Below are positions 8,793 through 16,145 of a DNA stretch of 64,000 bases, in pieces; position 1 is the first letter of the stretch; each line of letters starts with the position of its first letter. The position numbers and the translations under genes are program-made. The DNA is from J027 sp034437655 (GTDB taxonomy: Bacteria; Chloroflexota; Anaerolineae; Aggregatilineales; J027): positions 56,602-120,601 of the forward strand of contig DAOTTU010000066.1 in NCBI GenBank assembly GCA_034437655.1. Reading direction: 5' to 3'. The notes beneath the pieces were generated by a model. The model was given only the letters and a program-made list of their open reading frames with translations, was not told where the DNA came from and searched no databases.

Positions 8793-10217
8793 TTACGATG
8801 AGAGAAATTGTTGCATTGTAAAGCGTTCAACCAGTGCAGATGCCCCGCCTGCCTCAAAAACCGTGACAGCATCATCAGCAGGACAGATTGCCGCGTCGGC
8901 CCGTCTTTTCAGAACAGTCAGGTAATCTGCTTCACCGTGTCCACGCATCTCTAAGCCTTTAATAGCAATGCTCACGAGTTCCTGCACCAGTGGTTGCACA
9001 TCTATCTGCGGTAGCTTTGCCTGCATCCCGTCTTTACAAGCCGCCAGACGAATATCGCGCCAGATGTCACGTGGGAAACGCTCAGCAAGTTCAATGAATT
9101 CGGTCTGATTTTCTACCAATCCCGTGAGCAATGCTGAGGTTACAAGGTGCGCTTCCGGGGGTTGGTTGCAGGGGCAGCGGTCTTCGATAGTGCCATGCCG
9201 CGACTGTAGACGGGTTGTCCACCAGGCCGTCCCACACTGAAAATGCACGTCATCCAGTTCCGGGCTGACCGTAATCCATTCACCGTTCAGAGCTTCCGCA
9301 CGCTGTGACTCACTTTCCATGAAGCGCCCGAAAGGTTGCGTCATATCCAGCCGATAGTAGGCCTGGTCGCGTTGAATCATAAAGCTGCGCAGGCTAAAGA
9401 TGTGTCGCAAGTAATGCTCAATGTCTTCAAAATGCGGCGCAAAACCCGTCTGTTCACTACGATTCGTCCAGCCCCAGTCCCAGAAGAGTTCTCGCAGCGA
9501 CTTGTAGCGCGACACTTGCCCTTTCCAGACCGACGAATTAGCCGTTAATGCAATGCGTAACCCGGAGGTGCGGTTGAGCGCATTCATTAGCGGAACGGCT
9601 TCAGCGCGGGTGATGTCAATGTGGGTTTGGCCGGCTGCACTCAACGTAAAAATGCCGTAGTCAAAAGGGATATGCCCGTTATACTGGCCATCCGGGCTGG
9701 CATGAAGTTCAAGCGCATTATTGAAGGCGATCCCCTGGTCGAAATCTTCCTGCAAAAAGCGATAGCGGCCGCGTGGGGCCAGTAACTCCGTGCCTGGCGG
9801 CGTGACAGGTTGAATGCCATAGCCCAGCAGGGTTGCATCATGTTCGCTCAGTAGCCGCAGCACAATTTCCAACACCTGTTCCATTGCAGCCTCGGCCGCC
9901 TGGAGCGTTTGCATCGGGGCCAGGCCAATTTCGATGGTATGCACACCAGCGTCGGTTGTCACCATGTGGCTGCTCTGTTGGCCATTGGGTAATTCCACAG
10001 GCAGATAAGCGTCCACAAATTGCCCGGTTGCTTCATCTTTTTTAAGGTCCCACCCTGCTTCAGCAAGTTTGGCATACAATGCTTCGACTACAGCAAATGG
10101 AATCCCCTCGCCATTGCTGAACACAGCCGGGTACTCGTATTCAACGCCGATGGTACGGTATTCAAGGCTTTCCGGGAAGCTGTTGCGAAAATACTCCTGT
10201 ACGACCTGCATTTCCAT
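8793..10217 (-). CDS. Glutamate-cysteine ligase-like protein (GCS2 family)
   Basis: The 474-residue soluble protein belongs to the carboxylate-amine ligase/GCS2 superfamily related to plant-type glutamate-cysteine ligase. Visible landmarks are TIGVEYEYPAVF near residue 22-33, where the acidic residues would bind metal-ATP, HTIEIGLAPMQ near 92-102, the LAPRGRYRF segment and HIDITRAEAVPLMN. The likely reaction is ATP-dependent ligation of an amino acid to a glutamate carboxylate; the exact substrate is uncertain because YbdK-like and gamma-glutamylcysteine-forming members look alike. The gene stands between the cyclase-like gene and a short zinc-finger-like gene, all leftward. Confidence 0.78.
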   Translation of the reverse strand: MEMQVVQEYFRNSFPESLEYRTIGVEYEYPAVFSNGEGIPFAVVEALYAKLAEAGWDLKKDEATGQFVDAYLPVELPNGQQSSHMVTTDAGVHTIEIGLAPMQTLQAAEAAMEQVLEIVLRLLSEHDATLLGYGIQPVTPPGTELLAPRGRYRFLQEDFDQGIAFNNALELHASPDGQYNGHIPFDYGIFTLSAAGQTHIDITRAEAVPLMNALNRTSGLRIALTANSSVWKGQVSRYKSLRELFWDWGWTNRSEQTGFAPHFEDIEHYLRHIFSLRSFMIQRDQAYYRLDMTQPFGRFMESESQRAEALNGEWITVSPELDDVHFQCGTAWWTTRLQSRHGTIEDRCPCNQPPEAHLVTSALLTGLVENQTEFIELAERFPRDIWRDIRLAACKDGMQAKLPQIDVQPLVQELVSIAIKGLEMRGHGEADYLTVLKRRADAAICPADDAVTVFEAGGASALVERFTMQQFLSS

Positions 10218-10263
10218 TACGCAAAACTTTCTTTCTGTTTGGATATAGACCCTGATTGTAGCC

Positions 10264-10719
10264 TCAGTAAAGCGGTGGGCGTTCGGTCAATCGGTATAAG
10301 AAATAGAGAACGTATTCACTAGGCTTCAGGTGGTGCGGCTCGTCTTCCGGTGGTTCAGACAGTTCGTCAGTATGCTCGTAAACGTAATACATGATCTTTT
10401 TCAGCTCGCCAGCGTCCAGCCAGACGCCTTTGGTAGAAAGGTCTTGCTCAATGCGCACACCACTGTCGGCAAATTCGTATTCGACAAGTTCCAGCCCACT
10501 TTCAGGAGAAAAACGTCCGCTGTGCTGCATACTGTTTTCGTTGATCTCCATGACGGGTGGCATATCGCGGTCGGTGGCATTTTCAGCCAATTTTTGAAGT
10601 TCGCCGTGCGGCAGCCAGTGCCCACCACTGACCGGGTCACGGTAAATGGTGAATCCTTCAAATTCAATTGGGGTTAGTATCGCATTGCTGACCGGGGAAC
10701 GTAACGACTCGTCGGCCAT
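10264..10719 (-). CDS. TFIIB-type zinc-finger-like protein without cysteines
   Basis: The 151-residue protein has two repeats that end like the zf-TFIIB family: GGHWLPHGELQKL near residues 32-44 and KGVWLDAGELKKI near 97-109. In family members these are preceded by CxxC pairs that hold zinc; no cysteine is present at all in this protein, so the fold must be held without zinc. The C-terminus is acidic then hydrophobic (PSEYVLYFLYRL). The function of this family is unknown. The start is supported by AAAGGAGCG nine bases upstream and by a promoter at 10775-10803. Confidence 0.72.
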   Translation of the reverse strand: MADESLRSPVSNAILTPIEFEGFTIYRDPVSGGHWLPHGELQKLAENATDRDMPPVMEINENSMQHSGRFSPESGLELVEYEFADSGVRIEQDLSTKGVWLDAGELKKIMYYVYEHTDELSEPPEDEPHHLKPSEYVLYFLYRLTERPPLY

Positions 10720-10774
10720 CAGGGTTCGCTCCTTTTGAGGCTATGTCATCATTGGGCTAACGTCATATGATCGA

Positions 10775-10803
10775 AGTGTAGCGGGCTTGCGTTCTAGCGA
10801 CAA
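10775..10803 (-). promoter_or_regulatory. Promoter for the TFIIB-like gene
   Basis: Leftward TTGTCG (10798-10803) and TACACT (10775-10780) with a 17-base spacer, about 56 bases before the start codon in the divergent region shared with murJ. Confidence 0.5.
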
Positions 10804-10859
10804 GCATTTAGGATAGATAACGTTACCGACAATCGATTCAAGTTACCCGAGAGACCGAC

Positions 10860-12557
10860 ATGTCCGATACGCCTTCCCCAACACCTGCCACCGACCGCGA
10901 TGTGCTAGACCACGCCGCGCCTTTAACCCCCCAACGCCTTCTGCGCTCAGCAATGGTGGTGATGATGGGGTTTGCGCTTACCAAGCTGGTGAGTTTGGCG
11001 CAAGTTTTGATTATTGCCGACCGATTTGGTGCGCAGGCCGACTATGATAGCTTTGTCGCGGCGAACACGGCCCCCGCCCGTCTGGTGACCTTGATCGCTG
11101 GCGGTGCGTTGACGGTCGCGTTTATTCCAGTCTTTAGCGGTATCCTCAATCGGCGGGACGGGGAAGCAGCGTGGCGGTTGGCCAGTCAGGTCTTTAACAC
11201 GATGATGGTCATTGCGCTGGTTTTAAGTACGCTCATTGTGATATTTGCTGAACCCTTGATTGAGTATGTGATTGCTCCCGGCTTCAGTGACCCGGCTCAG
11301 ATCGAACAATCTGCGCAGTTGATGCGAATTTTGACGATCAGCACGATTCTCTTTGCACTCAGCGGGGTCATTTCGGGCACACTCAACGGACACAATCACT
11401 TTTTGTTGCCCGTGCTGGCCCCCATTTTTCAGGACGTCGGGCTGCTGTTTGGCGTGATTTTCCTGACGGGTGAGGACGCGCTCGGCATCTATGGGTTGGC
11501 GTGGGGAACGGTATTTGGCGCAGTGTTGCATGTGCTAATTCAAATACCGGGCTTGTTTATTTTCAAGGCGCGGTGGGTTCCGTCATTGGGTTGGCGTGAA
11601 GGGCATCTGCAAGAGGTCGTGCGCTTGATGTTGCCGCGCATCATGGCGAGTGGCGTGTTTATCGTGAACATCATCGCTATCAACAATATTTCGTCGCGGT
11701 TGGGTGAAGGGGCGCTGAGTGCCTTCGACTGGGGGTTGCGCATTATGGATGTCCCCGAAGCCTTGATCGGTACCGCGCTTGGTTTCGTCATCTTTCCGAC
11801 ACTCTCCGCGCTCAGTGAGCTAAAACGAGACGAAGAACGCACACAGCTTTTTTCGGAGGCGGTGCGCTTTATTTGTGTCGCGACGATTCCAGCGGCGGCG
11901 GGGATGCTCCTGCTGGGGCGGCCGGCAGTCGATATACTGTTCACAGACTCGTATGAATCCGATCTCGTTTATGCCTCGGTGTGGGTGTTCGCTTATGCGC
12001 TGGTCTTCCAGGCGGTGCATGAGGTCATTTCCCGCGCATTCTACGCCCAGAAAGACACCGTGACCCCGCTAATTGTCTCGTTCATCGGTATGGTGCTGGC
12101 AATAACGACGATGATTTTTGTCTACAACCTCTACCTCAACAGCGACAACATCAGCCTGACAAGTCCGCTGGGGGTTGGTGTCGGTGCAATTGGCTATCTG
12201 GTTAGCTTTGTGGTGGAAGTCGTCCTGCTCACCGTCATCCTCAGACGGCGCTGGGGAGATTTAGATGGCGGACGCATTCGACGGGCGTTGGTGCGCACGG
12301 TCCTTGCTACTGCGTTTATGGCCCTTCCTGTGATCGTCGTCGATATGATGCTAACCGACAGCGTGTTCACCGAACGGACACGCTTTGCCGGGTTGGCACG
12401 CACTGTGATAGGGTCTGGCGTAGGTCTGATATTCTTTCTGTTAGGCGCACTGCTATTTGACCTGCGTGAGGTAAAACGCCTGCCACAGATGTTCCGTCGG
12501 CGCAAAACAATTCAAGAGTCGGACTCCCCGCTTGCAGTCGAAGGTGCGGGTGTATAA
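10860..12557 (+). CDS. murJ: Lipid II flippase MurJ
   Basis: Integral membrane protein of the MOP superfamily that flips lipid-linked peptidoglycan precursor across the membrane. The 565-residue length and about 14 hydrophobic segments fit. Family features include the N-terminal MVVMMGFALTKLVSLAQVLI helix, RFGAQADYDSFVAANTAP, and LGFVIFPTLSAL in the middle. A short charged tail follows the last helix. The start lies after GAGAG. The stop codon overlaps a TATAAT sequence that may drive the LysM lipoprotein gene. Together with rodA and the min genes it shows an ordinary peptidoglycan cell cycle. Confidence 0.93.
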   Translation: MSDTPSPTPATDRDVLDHAAPLTPQRLLRSAMVVMMGFALTKLVSLAQVLIIADRFGAQADYDSFVAANTAPARLVTLIAGGALTVAFIPVFSGILNRRDGEAAWRLASQVFNTMMVIALVLSTLIVIFAEPLIEYVIAPGFSDPAQIEQSAQLMRILTISTILFALSGVISGTLNGHNHFLLPVLAPIFQDVGLLFGVIFLTGEDALGIYGLAWGTVFGAVLHVLIQIPGLFIFKARWVPSLGWREGHLQEVVRLMLPRIMASGVFIVNIIAINNISSRLGEGALSAFDWGLRIMDVPEALIGTALGFVIFPTLSALSELKRDEERTQLFSEAVRFICVATIPAAAGMLLLGRPAVDILFTDSYESDLVYASVWVFAYALVFQAVHEVISRAFYAQKDTVTPLIVSFIGMVLAITTMIFVYNLYLNSDNISLTSPLGVGVGAIGYLVSFVVEVVLLTVILRRRWGDLDGGRIRRALVRTVLATAFMALPVIVVDMMLTDSVFTERTRFAGLARTVIGSGVGLIFFLLGALLFDLREVKRLPQMFRRRKTIQESDSPLAVEGAGV

Positions 12558-12558
12558 T
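12532..12558 (+). promoter_or_regulatory. Weak promoter candidate overlapping the murJ stop
   Basis: TTGCAG (12532-12537) and a perfect TATAAT (12553-12558) are only 15 bases apart, shorter than ideal. It would give an approximately 35-base leader for the LysM lipoprotein gene. Confidence 0.35.
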
Positions 12559-12599
12559 AGAAGGTGATCATACGCACTCAATCAAAAGGGGCAAAACGA

Positions 12600-14198
12600 A
12601 TGCGGCGGATGGTGTTCATTTTTATCACAATGCTGATCCTCACAGCGTGCGCAGGCGGTGACGACGATGCAACGCAGGTCGGGCAAAACCCTACAGCACA
12701 GCCTGTCCGCAACTTTCCTACGACCGTACCAACTGTGGCCACAACTGCGACCCCCACCAGCATTTTTGCGACCATCAACGAGCAAAATCCGCAGACGGGT
12801 TGCCCAATTCCAAGCGGGTGGCAGGCCTATTTCGTGACCTTCGGCGATACGCTGAGTGGGCTGGCCGCGTCGATTGGCAGTACGGTGCAGACCATTCAAC
12901 AGGGCAATTGCTTGCAAACGGCAAGTATCAACACCCAACAATTGCTGTTTTTGCCAAGCCTGCCAGCAGGTGTTCCAACGGTAAACCCGGCCAGCCTGAA
13001 CAATATCGCGCAACCACCCACAGCCGATACCGGGGTTGGGGGTGTTATTGCCACAGCCACCAGCACAGTCGCAAACTGTCCCATTCCACCGGGTTGGCTA
13101 GCCTATACGGTGCAATTTGGCGATACACTGGCCACCATTGCCAACCGCACCAACACCACCGTCGCCAATCTCCAAAACGGCAACTGTTTGGGGTCCAGCG
13201 AGTTGATCTTCGCCAACACAACGCTGTATGTTCCGCGGGCACCCATCGCTGCGACCAGTGTCACCGCGATCCCGGTCGGCACTACCCCAACGCCGAATAT
13301 CGGGTGTCAGGTGCCGTTTGGATGGCAACCATACACCGTACAATTTGGGGATACGCTCGGCGTCATCGCCACAACCTACAACACCACCGTCGCCAATCTC
13401 CAGAACGGCAATTGCCTCGACGGTGAGTTAATCTTCGCCGGAACAACACTCTACGTTCCACCCGTCGGCGGTATCTCCGTCACCAGTACCCCGGCCCCAA
13501 CTCTGACCCCAGATTTCGTGCTGTTGCCCACCACGACGCCAACAACGACAAATGCGCTCATTAACCTCCCCGCTCCCTTGCCTGCCCCCGCAGTGCGACC
13601 AACTCAGGTGCGTGATGATGGGGCACTTGTCACACTGCAACCACAGATTGAGCTTGATGTTGGGGTCGTTGAGGATGCCGACACGGTGCGCTATCGTCTC
13701 TCTGACTCACCCTTAGGGATAGATGCAGTCCTCATCGCGACGGATACAACACCCTTTGATGGCACCCGCCAGACCTATCTGATTAATGAATTTGAGACGG
13801 AGTTTTATATCTTTGCCGAGGCCCAAAACGCCGCTGGGACCACTACCTCACCAGTCGTACACGTCGTTTATGACCCTACATTCCGTCTGGACCCCGGACA
13901 ACCGCAGTTGAATCCATTTGTCGGCTTTGACGGGACAATTTATCAGGTCGATGTCGGCATGTCTGTTACGGTGTCGTGGCCAGAAGCACCAACCACCGCC
14001 ACGCGCATTGAGTTCTTTATCCGTCAAGCCAATGCCGAACGGACGATTGGTGTTGACAACAACCCGGGTAATGGTGCAACAATCGTCTGGCAAGTGGCCC
14101 AAACAGCAGCCGGCGAATTGATTGCTCGCGCCACGTTTGCCGATAACTCTACCGTATTAAGCGATTCTGTACTCATTGCTGTCGAAGCATCGGAGTAA
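12600..14198 (+). CDS. LysM-repeat lipoprotein
   Basis: Cell-envelope protein of 532 residues that probably binds peptidoglycan. The ATG at 12600 is chosen because AAAGGGG precedes it and the signal peptide then starts with MRRMVF; an earlier GTG lacks support. The signal ends in lipobox LTAC. Three LysM domains follow, at about residues 65-120, 157-210 and 235-290, each starting with Cys-Pro-type CxxPxGW and containing (V/T)xFGDTL; LysM2 and LysM3 are almost identical. Thr/Pro-rich linkers separate them. The C-terminal 190 residues look like a beta-sandwich region. The role could be wall anchoring or sensing; no catalytic domain is visible. Confidence 0.87.
   Translation: MRRMVFIFITMLILTACAGGDDDATQVGQNPTAQPVRNFPTTVPTVATTATPTSIFATINEQNPQTGCPIPSGWQAYFVTFGDTLSGLAASIGSTVQTIQQGNCLQTASINTQQLLFLPSLPAGVPTVNPASLNNIAQPPTADTGVGGVIATATSTVANCPIPPGWLAYTVQFGDTLATIANRTNTTVANLQNGNCLGSSELIFANTTLYVPRAPIAATSVTAIPVGTTPTPNIGCQVPFGWQPYTVQFGDTLGVIATTYNTTVANLQNGNCLDGELIFAGTTLYVPPVGGISVTSTPAPTLTPDFVLLPTTTPTTTNALINLPAPLPAPAVRPTQVRDDGALVTLQPQIELDVGVVEDADTVRYRLSDSPLGIDAVLIATDTTPFDGTRQTYLINEFETEFYIFAEAQNAAGTTTSPVVHVVYDPTFRLDPGQPQLNPFVGFDGTIYQVDVGMSVTVSWPEAPTTATRIEFFIRQANAERTIGVDNNPGNGATIVWQVAQTAAGELIARATFADNSTVLSDSVLIAVEASE
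13151..13414 (+). repeat. Internal near-identical 36-base repeat in LysM2 and LysM3
   Basis: Bases 13151-13186 and 13379-13414 are the same except for two substitutions (both silent or near-silent), encoding NTTVANLQNGNC twice. The identity at DNA level points to a recent duplication or gene conversion between the two LysM modules. Confidence 0.85.
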
Positions 14199-14207
14199 TT
14201 CCTTTCT

Positions 14208-15476
14208 ATGAACTTGATCTGGACTGTTTTTCGCTATGAAGCCATTCGTCAAGCCTCACGCACCGCCTATTTGTTGCTGACCTTTGGCCTACCCATCGTC
14301 GCCTTGTTCGGCTTCGGGATGTACTCAATCGTCACCAGCGCCGACAGTGAAGATACATCGACCGATCAGGATGACATTCAGGAAATATTCGAAAACTACG
14401 ATCCAATTGGCTATGTTGATCCAGATGGCGTTTTGCAAGAACCGACGATCCCGCCCTTTACGGAAAAGGTCACCCGCTACCCGGACGAGGCGAGTGCCCG
14501 CCAGGCATTAGAAGATGGTGACATCACGGTTTATTTTCTGCTACACGGTGATTATCTGGAAACGGGTAATGTCGATGCTATTGCTGCGGCGCTTGACCTC
14601 AACATTCCTCAGCAAACCGACCTGTTTGAAGCCTTTGCGCTCAATTCACTTATCGCAGACGAGGCGTCGGCACGCTTATTCTTGCGCCTGCAAAATCCGT
14701 TGACGCTCACCCAGAACACCATTGAACGTGGCACGGATACGGTACAGGTCATTGATGAGGGTGACGACCAACAGCAGTTCTGGGTCGCATATGTGTTTGT
14801 ACTGGCGTTGATCGGCTCCACGCTTATTTCTAGCGGGTACTTGATGTCGAGTGTTATTGAAGAGCGCGAGACACGTATGATCGAAATCATTATTTCGAGT
14901 GTGCGGCCCGGTCCGTTGCTGGCAGGTAAAATCCTGGCACAGGGCGCGCTCGGGTTGCTTCAGGTCGGGTTATGGATTGCAACGTTCTTGCTCATTATTA
15001 CGCAATTGTCCGGCGATTTAGTTGACCCCAGCACCCTGACCATTGATGCTACGACCCTCGTGATTACACTCATCTACTTTATTCTCGGATATATGCTGTT
15101 TGGTGCAGCTTACGCAGGTATCGGTGCGGTGAGTGGCTCACTCCGTGAAGGTTCGCAGCTTTTAACCGTTGTAATTCTGCCTGCGATGGCACCATTGTAT
15201 TTTCTCGCGCTCCTGACGGAGGAGCCAAACGGCACGCTGGCAACCGTTATGAGCCTTGTTCCCATTACCGCCCCCGTCACCATGGTCGTGCGCGCTACTC
15301 TCACTGATATTCCGCTGCCAGAACTGGCCTTGAGTATCGCCTTGTTGAGCGCCACTGTGGTCGTGTTCGTGTGGCTGGGAGGGCGTTTGTTCCGCGTTGG
15401 GGTGCTGCTGACAGGCTCATTCCCCGGGGTGCGGGAACTGCTACGGTACCTGCGCGAAAAGCCCGAGGTGTCATAA
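14208..15476 (+). CDS. ABC-2 type exporter permease (NatB-like), orphan
   Basis: Membrane permease of 422 residues. It has one N-terminal helix (residues 18-40), a large extracytoplasmic domain rich in acidic residues (about 45-185), then five or six C-terminal helices, the layout of NatB/YhaP-type ABC-2 permeases. SSGYLMSSVIEERETRMIEI near 208 is the family's cytoplasmic coupling segment just after the second helix. No ATPase gene is next to it; the nearest ATPase, at 20922, has its own permease. It follows the LysM lipoprotein by 9 bases and may share its transcript. The substrate is unknown. Confidence 0.85.
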   Translation: MNLIWTVFRYEAIRQASRTAYLLLTFGLPIVALFGFGMYSIVTSADSEDTSTDQDDIQEIFENYDPIGYVDPDGVLQEPTIPPFTEKVTRYPDEASARQALEDGDITVYFLLHGDYLETGNVDAIAAALDLNIPQQTDLFEAFALNSLIADEASARLFLRLQNPLTLTQNTIERGTDTVQVIDEGDDQQQFWVAYVFVLALIGSTLISSGYLMSSVIEERETRMIEIIISSVRPGPLLAGKILAQGALGLLQVGLWIATFLLIITQLSGDLVDPSTLTIDATTLVITLIYFILGYMLFGAAYAGIGAVSGSLREGSQLLTVVILPAMAPLYFLALLTEEPNGTLATVMSLVPITAPVTMVVRATLTDIPLPELALSIALLSATVVVFVWLGGRLFRVGVLLTGSFPGVRELLRYLREKPEVS

Positions 15477-15561
15477 ATAACCAATAGCATTGAGCTTCAA
15501 TTGTGCCAAAACACCAATGCCGCCGGCCCAGGCCCTCCGATATAAAAGGCATTGCACAGCC

Positions 15562-15579
15562 TTGCTTTAGAAAAAGCAA
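15562..15579 (+). other. Perfect short inverted repeat upstream of a promoter
   Basis: Arms TTGCTTT and AAAGCAA are separated by four bases and end six bases before the -35 box at 15586. The position suits an operator or a weak terminator of the preceding permease gene; both are inference. Confidence 0.5.
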
Positions 15580-15585
15580 AGGTCG

Positions 15586-15614
15586 TTGACACTGTTAGTT
15601 ACACAAACTATAGT
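15586..15614 (+). promoter_or_regulatory. Strong sigma70-like promoter for the CBM48-like gene
   Basis: TTGACA (15586-15591) and TATAGT (15609-15614) with a 17-base spacer. This is the best -35/-10 match seen in the window. It would produce a leader of about 35 bases before the start codon at 15656. Confidence 0.8.
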
Positions 15615-15655
15615 GAACGCACTCTACGACAACGAGGAGTAAAAGCCTAAGCACT

Positions 15656-15967
15656 ATGCTGAAAAAAAAGTTCCTGAAAACCAAATGCAAAGTCACGTTC
15701 CGTCTGCCAGAGGCCATCGCCGCTGATGCAACATCCGCCTATGTAGTTGGAGATTTCAACGACTGGGACGAAAGCGCAACGCCGCTGGAAAAGAAGGAGC
15801 TTAAGACCGAAACCCGCTTCGAGATTACCATTGATCTCGAACTTGATAAGGAATACCAGTTCCGGTATCTTGTTGATGATGAGGAATGGCACAACGATTG
15901 GCACGCCGACCGCTACATTCCAAACCCATTTAGCGGTGATAACTCGATTGTTTCAACCTACCAGTAA
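15656..15967 (+). CDS. Small stand-alone glycogen-binding (CBM48/AMPK-like) protein
   Basis: The 103-residue protein is a single early-set beta-sandwich of the type that precedes branching and isoamylase-type enzymes: KVTFRLPE, VVGDFNDWDESATPL, and YQFRYLVDDEEWHND are the classical carbohydrate-binding strands. No catalytic domain is attached. The N-terminus is lysine-rich. A GAGGAG sequence is 16 bases before the ATG, rather far. It has its own strong promoter and precedes a glycogen debranching enzyme, so a role in glycogen binding or enzyme targeting is likely but not shown. Confidence 0.82.
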   Translation: MLKKKFLKTKCKVTFRLPEAIAADATSAYVVGDFNDWDESATPLEKKELKTETRFEITIDLELDKEYQFRYLVDDEEWHNDWHADRYIPNPFSGDNSIVSTYQ

Positions 15968-16062
15968 AGGCGTGTGGTACTGTCTGGTTTCAGGGCAAGC
16001 GTGAAAGCACCCTATTGGTCTAAATGCTCGTCCGTCAATACCGCACCATGATGATTACAGCG

Positions 16063-16096
16063 CCCGGCGGCCTGGTTGCCTACTCGGGTGTTTTTT
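16063..16096 (+). terminator. Terminator after the CBM48-like gene
   Basis: CCCG and GGC pair with GCC and CGGG through a small internal loop, followed by TG and six T residues. The end overlaps a possible promoter for the next gene (TTGCCT, 18 bases, TATAGC at 16100-16105). Confidence 0.55.
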
Positions 16097-16145
16097 ATGT
16101 ATAGCACTGATCCAGTTTTGACTTTAATAGGGGAACGTACCACGC

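Noticed and set aside
12564..12600. GTG start 36 bases before the LysM lipoprotein ATG.
   Set aside because: It has no ribosome-binding site and would place a basic tail before the lipoprotein signal; ATG 12600 fits better.
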